Origin: Gigaspora margarita
Taxonomy: Eukaryota > Glomeromycota > Glomeromycetes > Diversisporales > Gigasporaceae
Direction: 5' to 3'
Length of the DNA stretch: 64,000 bases
NCBI GenBank assembly: GCA_009809945.1
Contig: WTPW01000201.1
Span: forward strand, 92,607-156,606
Position 1 is the stretch's first letter. Every line of letters begins with the position of its first letter. A program made the position numbers and the translations under genes. Below, piece after piece: positions 47,741 through 58,949 of this stretch. The notes under the pieces were generated by a model that had not been told where the DNA came from, did no database searches, and was given only the letters and a program-made list of their open reading frames with translations.

Positions 47741-49599
47741 TCCTAAATAAATGAAAAGTTGAAAAAAAATACAAAAAAAAAAAATCAAGTTAAAAAGTGA
47801 AAAAATTAAAAATTAAAAAGCGAAAAAAGAATATTTTTTAAAAAAACCATAAGGCAAAGAAAAATGAATCATTGCTTTCTTGCCTAAATACCAAATGTCA
47901 GCTAAATATGCATAATATAATAAGCATATTCAAATATTAATGTATATTTTAGTAAGTAATTAGGAATATTATTCGCATATAAAACACATTCACATTTTCT
48001 TATTTAGTACCGCCAATTCGTTTTTCGATCCTGTGTTCATTGTTTAATGTGTTGCATAAATTATTCATAAAAATTTTCAATATAGAGAACTTGCGTTCCT
48101 ATCTATCTTGTTTAATATGTGTAATTCTTCTATCATACCGATACGAAGAATTTCGAAAGTTAATCACCCACTATTTGAACTTTTTTTTTTTTTACACTAA
48201 AAGTCTGGATTTTTTAGATTTAAGATTACTAGATATAACAATTTCCATCCAATAAGCTAACTTTTATTGTATTCGACCAAAGTCTCACAAGTCATGAAGC
48301 TATATTTTTGCGATAATGATCGATTCAAGTATAATAAATAAAAAAGGTCGATTCAAGTATAACGAATAGAAAAAACTTTGAAAGAATATAGTCCTAATAA
48401 ATACATAATTATTATTTCAATAGTCCTTGCATTACGAATTGACCTGAGTTATTTTCAATCGATAAAAATCTAGAAATGAAATGTGTTCAACATATATTGA
48501 AAAATGACAAAAAAATGACGTGAAACACGTATATAATTATTCTGTTATAAATCTCCAATTAAATCTTATGATTAGGCACTACACTTTCTTTGAATTTCTC
48601 AAATATATCATTCGCATATAATTTAGTTTTTAAATATCATGAAAAAATTATATAAACTGTATGAGTTGTAAACACTTTTTAAGTTATATGTATTTATTTA
48701 AAGTGCAAAGGATGAATCGGAATCTGCCTGGTTTTAAGGCCCTATCCTATGTCAACTATTAATGTTAGTGTTTGAGTAAACCACTCCATAATACCTACTT
48801 AAAAAATTTCATTATCAGATCAAATCGAAATCAGGAGTAATATAAAATCAAAGCGTACCAAATTTTAATAGCAAAAATTTTTCATATCGAAAAAGACAAA
48901 AAATTATGACTTTGTATTAACAAGTTGATGTACTTTTTTTTTTTTGATGTAATGATTCTATAAGTTTTATTAAAATATAATGCCATTAGACAGTTTTCTT
49001 TAAGGCTTGATTCAAATGAGAATATACTAAACCTCAATAATGAAAGGTTTTAATTGAGATATGGAAAAATCTGTTTGAATAGTTAGAGTTCTTGCTATGT
49101 CATGAGTTCAATAATATAAAATCTTAGGTTATATTAATTTAGTGTTAGGTTCTTTACTGGCAAAGCAAAGCACTTAATTCTAAAACTCAAAGAATTTTTA
49201 TTCAGTTAAATTAATATTTATTGAAGGTAAATAATATTATTTTATATTCATTTTATATATACATGTTTTTACATATAAACAAATTTATCTACTTTCACAA
49301 TTTTAATTATTTTAAAAATTTTATTTTTGATATTTTCTAAATTTACAAATTTTATCGACTACTTTCATGTCACAATTTCGGGGAAGGCTAAAATATGATT
49401 TATTTTGATAAGTGATAAAAAGAGGTTGTAATTTGTGCAAATGTGCATTCATTCAAAATCTGTATATATAATATAAATGTATAAATATTTATCTGAAATA
49501 ATTATTAAAGGAAGGCTTAAAGGCATTGATAAAAACGGATATCTCGAAGCCCTTCATTAAAATCCTCCACAATTATTTAGCATATGTTATCACTCATTG
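47741..49599. other. Intergenic, nothing recognised
   Basis: A-rich low complexity at 47760-47850. A roughly 28-bp direct duplication (TCGATTCAAGTATAA) lies at about 48320-48375. No gene seen. Confidence 0.4.
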
Positions 49600-49980
49600 A
49601 CCATCAGGGCTATATTGTGCATGCATGCATGTTGCTCTCTCAATTTAGATAGTACTGACACCAGCAAGCGGCGAGTCAGTCGTAACCTACAATCGGGCTT
49701 AGTCGAATAGAGGCGTTTAAATTTAGGCGAGGTGATTATAGTAATGTCTTCTTCTATCTGTCTTGTTCTTCAATAACTTTACTATTTACGCGCACTAAAA
49801 CTCTTCTTAAATCACTAAGGCGCAGCTTGGAATTCACCACTTGAAATCAAAGTCGGATACCCACAACTATCCACACTACGTTGGAGGAATCGGACACAAT
49901 ATAACCACGGCAGTCCTCAGTACGTCGAGCGAACAACCGGACAACGTACTGTATTAACATGTGAACATGAACGACCGTTC
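49600..49980. other. GC-balanced island of unknown nature
   Basis: About 350 bp with clearly higher GC than its neighbours. A short plus-strand frame (about 49820-49957) is open, but no domain, RNA gene or transposon end is recognised. Candidates are a transposon remnant or an exon fragment. Confidence 0.3.
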
Positions 49981-50432
49981 TACTTATGCCATTTAAGCAG
50001 CAGACCAGGGGAGTTTATTTTATGTTATAGAGGATGAATAGAGTTTATTGTAAACAAATTATTTAGGATCGTGGAATATCCTCCTTCAAGGACTTTATTA
50101 TATAGTTTCGATTACTTATGACATAACTTTGAATAACATACAATTTAATGGATACCATTTAACCAGACTATTAAAACAATTAACGGGAAATGACACAAGT
50201 AGTAAAGTATGGGTGCTAGTGAGCCCACTTTCGCTTGTAATTCTATAAAAACATTATGTTTTATAAAAGGCGTTTTTACAAAGGTTCAAAGTTAGAATTT
50301 TAAACCAATTATATTTGCTTATCAAGATATAAATACTTAAAAAGATTAAAGAGCTTAATTTTCTTCTAATTATATAAAAAAAATATCATACTATATGAAT
50401 AAAAAAAATCACCAGTAGGATTTTTTTGTAAG
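49981..50432. other. Intergenic, nothing recognised
   Basis: AT-rich, no supported feature. Confidence 0.4.
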
Positions 50433-50569
50433 TACTGTAAACTGCCGGATACAAGACCCGAGTTTCTTTCATTCACCAAAAAAATTAATTAGTAAAAAAA
50501 AAGAAATTAATTAGTAAAAATGAGGGGGTCTGATACATTGGGGGATCTTGTATCCGGCAGTTTACAGTA
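50433..50569. mobile_element. MITE with CTGTAAACTGCCGGATACAA ends, TA duplication
   Basis: Element 50435-50567 (133 bp) has nearly perfect 22-bp inverted ends and TA on both flanks. A duplicated AAATTAATTAGTAAAA lies in the middle. Non-coding. Confidence 0.8.
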
Positions 50570-50926
50570 CTAATATAAATCTCACCTGAAAAACTCTAGA
50601 ACAGTCGACATAAAAAGCATACCTTATTTAAAACTCTTTTATTTAAAATTTTCAAGATACTTAAGGCTTAATTTGTATATTATTCTTCATTTAAAATAAA
50701 GGTTCTTATTACAAAAAAAAAACATCCACAAGATATATAAAATGATTGATCGAAAACTTTAAACGATAAATTTGTACACTTTTTTTATAAACATTATGTT
50801 AAAATTATCAAGAAATGATTTTTTTTCAAACACAAAAGGTAGGCTATAACCAGAATTTGGTTAAAATTCTTTGCCATAATACTGCCATAATTTTAAAATG
50901 TGTATTATGAACAAATAAATAAATTC

Positions 50927-52878
50927 CTAAATATTATGTGCAAACAACGCATTTTTAACTATAGAGTATCGTTGATTTATGTCTAAAACATTTATGATAT
51001 TGAATTCGATGTTAAATTCTTTCAGGGCCATTTTAAAACTATCTGAAAAAGAAATCCATTCTTCATAATTTGTTGGTATCGATCGGGTCCCATCTGCTTC
51101 CAAGCATTCTTTTTGTGGTTCGATTAAAAAAATTATATACCTATCTTTCTGTCTGTAACGTTCTATGCATTTATTTGTTTCTTTCATGTCTAATAATTCT
51201 CTCCATCGTTTTTTACAAAACTTTTGAGCATATACTATAGAATCAAGTGCACAACGATCCAAAATTGCAAATTCGTGCTCAATTTCATCTTCCTTTTCGC
51301 ACTGAACCTTAATTGAAGTTGCTTGAAATTCAAATGTTTTATCGGGATCATTTCTAAGAATCTTCATAGTATTCGTATTTAAATTTAATTCTTTCATTAT
51401 AATTCTTGCTGTCTCACTAATCATGATCCCATTCATATGACTCTTAATAAAATTTGCCAGAGTAGTTTTACCAACACTCTGAGCTCCAATAAAAACAATT
51501 TTCTTCCTTGGAAGCAAATTAAGAACTTCTTTTATGATCGGTCGTTGAACTATATCCCACCTGGTTTTTGTGTCAATGATTGGTCTTGTCTCATCCATCC
51601 TAGTAAATATGAATTCTTTAAAAAACTCAAATAATATAGTTTTCATTTCGACCATTGCAATATGTTGTCCTACACATGATATTGGTCCATGACCCATTGG
51701 TACAGAAAGAGAAATTGAACTCTCATTTTGTATGAAACGTTGTGGATCGAATTTAAGTGGAATTTCAAACCATTTTTGGCAACGATTCAAAAGAGCAATA
51801 CTAATTACAATTTTTGTTCTTGCTTTAATATAGATGCCTGAAATTTCAAATCATTCAGAGATTTTCTAATAATAACCGGTTCTACAGGCATCAACCGCAT
51901 AGATTCTTGTAAAACAGCATCCAAAAATGAATCATCTGAAGAATCCATTAATTGATTTACGATTTTTTTATTTTCTGTAAGAAATAGTATAGTATAATAC
52001 AAACTAACAGAAACGGAATCCGTGCTTGCAAGAACCATTTCAAGAATACTTTGTATTTCTTCATCTGTTAAGTTATTTTTATGAAGTTGTCGTAAGAATA
52101 TGGTTGATTGCGGATCGAGAATTGAAATAATGCTTTGAATTTCTTCCCGGAATTTTAAAATAGATTTTCTGTGATGAAAAAATTGTAAAGGAAATAAAGG
52201 CCACATGAAACGTGGTTTCATTAAAAAAAATTTCCAAGCCTTAAAATAATCAAGAATACAATCAATTAGATATTGTGACTTATTCGAATCAAGTTGGATG
52301 CCAAGAGACACTTCAAGAATGATTGCAAGGGTGATATGACGAATTACATTTAAAATATCGACAGTTAATACATTGTTCTTTAACACAGAAATTTTAATAC
52401 GATTAATTTCTTGCCGAGTTTTCTCTATTGTAGTCATAGAAGCTTTATGGTGAGCATTTAAAGCTTGAAATATATGTTTTTGAAGTGTCCATTTTGAAAC
52501 GTCGTTATTCCAAACAATCACATTTTGATACATTCCAAGTTCTTTTAATCCATGATCATTACCCATACACATAATAAAATTTTTTGAATTGATTCCATCA
52601 AGGATTTGTTGCACTAGTTCAGCATCGCAAGTAATAATTGTGTATTCTCCATTCATCCATACTCCAACCGTGTCCCCATAGAGTCTACACCAAAATTCAG
52701 TGAATTCTGGAACAGTTAAAAAAAAATGAAGCTGAATAAATATTATCAAGCGAGTTAAGATATTTAGAGGCGGTCCGCGAAAAGGTTGATGTAGTTGGCT
52801 TTGGGCACACACATCGTAAAGAAATACAGAGAGAATGGTAAAAATTATTGTAATCAATACATTTGTTGGAAAGAACAT
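50927..52878 (-). CDS. Cytochrome P450 fused to an AAA_28 / NadR-like P-loop domain, one frame lesion
   Basis: Translation should start at the ATG at 52878 (MFFPTNVLITIIF), which gives an N-terminal membrane anchor; the frame is open upstream only to a GTG. P450 landmarks are an I-helix-like region (EMVLASTDSVSVS), ExxR at about 325-328 (ESMR), a PERF-like FDPQRF, and the haem loop PMGHGPISCVG with the cysteine near 402. The same uninterrupted frame continues into a P-loop domain: Walker A GAQSVGKTT (about 465-473), SETARII, a Walker-B-like FAILDRCALDS and ADGTRS, resembling AAA_28/NadR-type kinases. One base is missing near 51836-51842, between ExxR and the haem loop; restoring it gives 650 residues. 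Likely ER-anchored monooxygenase; the role of the ATPase-like tail is unknown. Confidence 0.88.
51836..51842 (-). other. Frame lesion in the P450 domain
   Basis: The frame ending DLKFQ switches to one beginning GIYIKARTKIVIS, which is the expected continuation before the haem region. A single missing base explains it. No intron signals are present. Confidence 0.75.
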
Positions 52879-54245
52879 ATTAGACGTTAATTTAAGTGAA
52901 AGGATTATTACATCGTGACCCGCCACTTGCCCATTTATATGTTATGCGTTGTGAAGGGTTCTCGGGTACCCGACCATATATGTTCTCTTATTTTTTTTTT
53001 TTTCTTCCTTTTTCATTTTTTATTTATTGGCAATATTCTATATAGGGGTCGGCTAAAGCATACTGCAAAAATTACATCTTGATATCTAAATAACACTCTA
53101 ACCATAACTGAATCAAAAAGGTAACTCTAAACATCGCTCCGCTTAGCCGACCACCATGTATAGAAAATAGTAAAGCCCGAGAATCGAACATCATTACCTT
53201 ATTTGTAGTTCATGATACTTTTTGCACTTTTCGAACTTTATGTACTTTTCGAACTGAACTTTTGTACTCACTTTCGGTACTTCTTGAACTTATTGAACTT
53301 GGCCATTATCTATTTTTGTAAATTTAGCCAGTTCGAATTATGTCGTAATTAGGTAGGAGAAAAGGTATAAAAGCATTACCTTTGTTGCTTCAATAAAAGA
53401 TAACTTGGTTGAGTAATAGTCTTCGAAATTAGAGTAGAAGTGTTAAGTTATACTTCCTATTCAAAATTCCATCTGTAATAAAATCAAATTTACCTTATCT
53501 CATATAATAAAATAATAAACCTTTGTAAACTCTATTTTAAAAAGTCGTAAAAATTATAATATGAATAAAATTACAAAACGACTTTACTTCTTATGTAAAA
53601 AGAGAATTCTTAATAACTGCTAACCAAACATAAGCCGTATTTTGTTCTGGTCGATTAAGAGAATTTTTGCGAAAATGCTCTAATTCGTTATAATTCTTGT
53701 CCCTATGACTGATAATCGCGTTATGAATTCATGCGTGAAAAATAACCAAAATTTGATGAATAAGTCATGCGGGCCAATCAAACTCAAAATTTTGCGGACG
53801 GGACCTGCTCAGCTCACCATATAAACCATATACATACTCATGTGCATTCGTTCCTGGTATAAAAGTACAAGTTTATTTAAAAAAGGTTTACACTAAATTT
53901 CATTTAGACTGCTTATGTTTTATAATCGTTAAAAAAGCGGTTTGCTGTCTTGTCTAAATTATTGCTGTAGTTTTATTTTCTTTATTATTATATATTTTAA
54001 AAAATAATTATAAATTTTCTTATTATCTAATATACTATTATAAGTTATTCAATTAATTCTGCTTTGTGGAACAAATATTATTTTATAGTAATTTATCATA
54101 CACTGCTAAATAAATTTTATAATAATTTTATCATATTTCCTAAAAAATATAATATTACATTTAATATACTTGAAAAATATATTTTGCATTAAGCGAAGCA
54201 AATTGCAATAAAACACATATTTTTAATTTGCTTCGATTAAAGCTA
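52879..54245. other. Intergenic with small repeats
   Basis: About 53045-53155 has inverted GGTCGGCTAAAGC / GCTTAGCCGACC ends and is probably a MITE of about 110 bp. 53215-53305 repeats ACTTTTCGAACTT-like words. No gene seen. Confidence 0.5.
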
Positions 54246-54660
54246 ATCACAGAATCCTCGGCCCCGGCAGGTCGACACTCAGCCTGCGCCTTGCGTGCTA
54301 AGTCGGTCTATTAAAAAAGTGTTAGAATCGATTCTCTTATAAAGCATATTTCAAGTCAAGAAATTGGCTAATAATTTACAAAAATGTAGATATTCTTTAG
54401 ATGATAAATTGGTGTTATGTTCGGTTGCATAGAAATTAATCAACATAAAATACTAACGTACTATAAAGTCTCAAAGACAAAATAAATAAAAAACAAATAG
54501 TTTATTATCACTAGAATGTTGGCAAGGAATGACCTGATGACTTTCTACAGAATCTACAGAATAATTCTGATTAGAAATATTGATCTAGCAAAAAAAAAGT
54601 CGGCCCGGTCGACCGGCCGGATCGACCCCAACCCATGATTTTTCATTCGTCCAGTATAGT
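54246..54660 (+). mobile_element. Diverged copy of the TAGTGATACGGG hAT-type element
   Basis: It follows the 33713-34205 copy in order: GC-rich left end, GTTAGAATCGATTCTCTTAT-like block, AT-rich centre, and the right block GTCGGCCCGGTCGACCGGCC. Terminal bases are eroded, so no duplication is visible. Confidence 0.65.
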
Positions 54661-54769
54661 TATAGTTAATAATGATCCTATATTTTCATAATTTATTTCT
54701 TGATCAGCATACGCCATTTCTTCCATTAACTTGTTATGTTTATCTGTAGCTAATACAGTAAAGTTAAGT

Positions 54770-55461
54770 GTTAGGATTAGTGATACGGGTTGATCCTAAA
54801 GGCTTGAGCCGACCGGCCGACAAAATTACTCGGGCCGGTCGACCGGGCCGACCATATTATTAAAAATTTTTAGGTAATCCAAAATTACTCCTATAATATT
54901 ATCTTTTAACGGTAATTTCGGTAATTTTATTGAACAAATTACCATACCTCAAAAAATTCTCGACAACCATGCTCGCCATGCTCGTGTGCTTATGTTGGCT
55001 GACTGTCTATCATCCCGAAATTTTCCGGTATTACACAATCTTTCTTTGATTCTGACTTACTGCTCCAACCTAATTCGACAGCTTGCCCATAAGTTCTGGA
55101 AACTTTCATCAATGATTTTAATAACTTACCATTTGGTAATTATCACTAGTTAAGTCAACTGCGGAATCAAGTCCTTAAAAATTATTTGCGACCCAACAAG
55201 AAATAAAAATAATTAGCTAGTCAGAAAAAGCTCCGATTCGGCCATTGAACCAAAAAAGATTAATTTGGATTAGTTTATTGATGGTCGGATTACCAACTAT
55301 TGGTGGATTCTAGTAAAATCAAAACGGATAAATGATAAAAGATTGAAAAATAGATTGATTTAAAATCCTTGCTTATCTTAATCGGCCCGCCCGGCTCGTG
55401 AAGGCGTGTGTCGACCCTCGGTCCGCCGACCGATGGGTCAGCCCATATCACTAGTTAGGAT
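54770..55461. mobile_element. hAT-type element TAGTGATACGGG, 676 bp
   Basis: Element 54778-55453 has inverted TAGTGATACGGG-type ends (right end diverged) and perfect 8-bp duplications GTTAGGAT (54770-54777, 55454-55461). The ends carry GGTCGACC-rich DNA. Its interior differs from that of the 33713 copy. Non-coding. Confidence 0.8.
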
Positions 55462-56189
55462 GAAATTTAAAAAATAATAATAGAGTTGAACATAGCGAAT
55501 CTTTAAAAATTCATCTAAGAATGCCCGGCCTTTGTTATTATTGATTAATAATTTAGTAAAATAATTATCCCTATAAAAAAAGTGGTACGGGTAGTGATAC
55601 GGGATGGTGTCGGTAATGTTCGTAATGGCTCGGGTTTGTGGTACGTATAGGCTCATGGTACGGAATGGTACGTGTTTGAATGGCGCGTGATTGTACGTAT
55701 TGTCGCGTATAGACTTGTTGAACGTCATGGTACGTGTATGCTAGAGATGGTATGTTGGTATGTCATTTATGAAATTCGGTATCGGATTAGGGGTCGGAAC
55801 AACCCCTTAATCCAGTAATCCGATCCGAATTTAGATCTGAAGATCATCTAGATCTTTTTTTTTTGTTTTTACGCTTTTTTTTCTTTGTTTACATTTTTAT
55901 GTTATTTTTTACTTTTATTTTTTTCGCGTTAAGTTTTTTTACTTTAGATTCTTTAGTTTCTGCGATCTTTTTGGAATAATCTTTCGCCATTTCGTTCTTT
56001 TCTGGTAATTTCTTTCGTTTGTATTTTTTTTTTGTTTTATTTTCTTTATACTAATTTTTCTCTTTACGTTCGGTGTTTGAGTATTTCTTCAACGATCTTG
56101 GTGAGTCATTTCGGTGTTGGAGTTTTTAAATTTTCTTGATTTTCTGCTCTTTACTTTGCTTGAATTTTTGCTTTTTTTCGTCTTGTTCT

Positions 56190-56640
56190 TTTTCTTGTTT
56201 TGTCCCGCTGCACTTCGCTAATTTCGCTTTCTATACTTTTACTAGTTTTGCCTCCTTGCACTTTGCTGTTCTTGTCTTTCTTGCACTTTTACTGGTTTGT
56301 TTCCTTGCACTTTACTGTTATTTTACCTTGCACTTCACCGATTTTACCTTCTTGCACTTTACCGATTTTATCTTCTTGCACTTTGCCAATTTTGTCTTCT
56401 TGCTCTTTGCTATTCTTGTCTTGAATTTTTGCTAACTTGCTTTTTTACACTTTCGCTGATTTGCTTTTTTTGCACTGCTGATTTTGCCTTAGATTTTTGC
56501 TATATTGTCTTTTTGCATTACTGGTTTGCCTTGTTGCACGTTCGCCTGTTTTACCTCATTGCACTTTCGCTGGTTTTGCATTCTTGCACTTTCACAGGTT
56601 TTGCTTCCCTGCTTCTTTGCCGGTTTTGCTTGACTTTCTT
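56190..56640 (-). repeat. 24-bp minisatellite with coding-like period
   Basis: Variants of TTGCACTTTACCGATTTTAT with an added TTC. On the minus strand the best-preserved part reads as repeats of EDKIGKVQ, a charged octapeptide, but stops interrupt the wider frame. Plus-strand frames rich in Leu/Phe are shadows. Confidence 0.6.
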
Positions 56641-57129
56641 TGATATTTTTTTTTCTTTACTGAAATTAACTTTTCTTCTTTTTTTTTTATTTGAATCGGC
56701 ATTTTGATTTCATTGCTTTGGTGTCAAACTTTTGTCGGTACAATTTTGGTGTTATCATTGAAGCCTTCGTTTGGCGGGTTTCATCATTTTAATTTTGTGG
56801 TTATTAGAGTCAATATGTAAATATTGTTGGGGTTATGCGACGACGTTTGAAACGTTCATTACAAACGATATTTATAGTTAGGTTAGAACTAGTAGTTTTT
56901 TTTGTCCTCTTTTTTTTCTTTTTTTATATTTCTTTTTTTATATTTCTTTTTTTTTTATATTTCTTTTTTTTTTATATTTCTTTTTTATAAAGATTTGATT
57001 GGATTTTATCCGACCGAATAGAATATAATAAATTAATAAAAAATACTTTATTTATATATTGATTATGATGCAAATTTTAATGTCTTGTAAAGTGTACAAA
57101 CCCGAATCATTAACGGTCCAATTGGCACC

Positions 57130-57470
57130 AGTATACAACCCACCATGAGCCAAAAAAAATCTGTACCAACTCATATTTCTACGTACAAATCAGAGCCACC
57201 AACACCCGTGCCAACTCATACCTCTACGTACAAATCAGAGCCACCAACACCTGTGCTATAACGCCACCAACCCGTACCAAAACCCGTGCCATTTGGACTA
57301 GTAAAGTGTTGCAAAACCCGAGCCATTAACGGTCCAATTTGTACAGACATACGGTCCACCATGGACCAAAAATCTATGCCAATTCAAGCCTCCTACGTAC
57401 CAAATACAGGTTTAATCTGTGCCACCAAGACCCGTGCCTTTACGCCTCCAGCCCGTACCTTTATGGTACA
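57130..57470. repeat. Internal direct repeats of the 1.9-kb element
   Basis: A block of about 57 bp containing CTACGTACAAATCAGAGCCA occurs twice (about 57165-57250), and AACGGTCCAATT occurs at about 57111 and 57329. Confidence 0.6.
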
Positions 57471-57484
57471 TTTTTTTTATAGGG

Positions 57485-57828
57485 TATTTATCAAATCATG
57501 AGAATTGCTATCATATAATGATTTCATTCAAATTTTAATTCACATTAATACATCTATTGCAATAAGTAGTAACAAATAAAATAAATAATAATAAAAAATT
57601 AAAAATAAAAATTACACAGATTTGCTATAGAGCTAACTACATTAAAGTTCTATCCTAATTTTTTGATACACAAAAATTAATTATATTTCACATAGCTCAC
57701 TGCATTTACCTGACGAAACCAATGACGATTATAAGGATGTAAATCGATTCTATAAAAATCATTTTAATCGTTAATGTTAATCGAATCAGAATCGATTTTT
57801 CATCTCTGGAGAAACTATTTAATTATTT
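57485..57828. other. Intergenic with AATCGATT-type remnant
   Basis: 57734-57808 has inverted GGATGTAAATCGATTCT-like and AGAATCGATTTTTCATCTC ends, probably a tiny relative of the 27890-28044 patch. No gene seen. Confidence 0.4.
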
Positions 57829-58249
57829 CTACAAACTAGGGTGTCCAGGATTATGCGATGCGATGAGGTAAATTATGCGATTTGACCGAGGTCAATTATG
57901 CGATGAATGCGAAATAAATTTAAGATTATGCGAAATATTTAAATAGATTATGCGATCTTTGTAGTGTTATGCAACATATACCATCCTCGGAATTATTTTG
58001 GTATTGATCAAAAAATTTGGCTCGACCTTGCTCGTATTTTCATTTCGACCATTTTCTACATCGAAACTTTCGGAATTCTTACCCGCATTAGCTATCCTAT
58101 CTCAAAAAATCATAACTACCAATCATATTTGAGCCACGTGCTCTGAATGCTTTTTTTTGCTTAATTATGCGAAGCATATGCGATGCGAAAAAATAGTCAA
58201 TTATGCGCATAGCATAGCATCGCATAATTCTGGACACCCTACTACAAAC
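57829..58249. mobile_element. hAT-type MITE with TAGGGTGTCCAG ends
   Basis: Element 57837-58241 (405 bp) has inverted ends rich in TTATGCGATGCGAT words and perfect 8-bp duplications CTACAAAC (57829-57836, 58242-58249). The 57964-58146 frame inside is not supported as a gene. Confidence 0.85.
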
Positions 58250-58949
58250 CCCTATCAGTAACACGATATGTAACACAGATCACGGGTATAAATTTTTTAT
58301 TATAAAATTTTAGTGATTGACATTCATATGATCAACCCATTAGTCATTGTAAATTGCAATGGTAAACCCTCTTCAAATGGCTTTTTTAGGGTTTCCTAAA
58401 AGGAAATATATTTGCATGCAAGATAACGATAGTTTATTTTCATAAGCACTATTCAACTTTCTAAGTTTAAAGCAGAAAGATAATAAAGCTGAGAAAAATC
58501 AAGCCTACAAAATAGGTGTTTTGTTGTCTTATTTTGCTTTAAAAACCTTTTTTTTAAAAGTTCAACTTACTAAATCTCTTGACAATTATAAATTGCTAGA
58601 TATTAACGAAGTTGCAGGTAGCCATAAGGTGTTTATTTGTTACGAGCTAAATTAGTGTTCAAAAAAGTATTATTAGAAATCAAATAGGTTGAAGAGAACT
58701 ATTATGAATTAGTTTTAGATAAGTAGTTTTTTAGATGTGTAGTTTTTTAAACAAAGCAGTTTTTAAATAAATAGTTTTTTTTAGATAAATATTTTTTTTA
58801 GATGAGTAGTTTATTTAGGTGAGTAGTTTTTTAGATGAATAGTTTTTAGACAAGTAATTTTTAGTCAAGTTGAAATTAAAGCTATATAAGATTATACTGA
58901 TCCTGCACAGAGTCAGATTAATTACCAATCTGGATAAGATTGGCACTAT
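58250..58949. repeat. Intergenic with TAGTTTTTTAGATGAG tandem repeats
   Basis: About 58715-58865 holds nine or so variants of a 14-20-bp unit. The rest is AT-rich with no feature. Confidence 0.5.

Larger units (their letters stand above)
55569..57484. mobile_element. 1.9-kb inverted-repeat element, CCCTATAAAAAAA ends
   Basis: Left CCCTATAAAAAAAGTGGTAC is mirrored imperfectly at the right (about 57464-57484). TAT abuts both ends and may be the duplication. GTACGGG/CCCGTAC words cluster at both sides. The centre holds T-rich low complexity and a 24-bp minisatellite. No transposase is visible. Confidence 0.55.

Noticed and set aside
52879-52926. Longer N-terminus for the P450 protein
   Set aside because: It begins at GTG; the ATG at 52878 directly precedes a good membrane anchor.
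56136-56707. Three overlapping Leu/Phe/Cys-rich plus-strand frames
   Set aside because: They are readings of a T-rich minisatellite, hydrophobic only because of composition.
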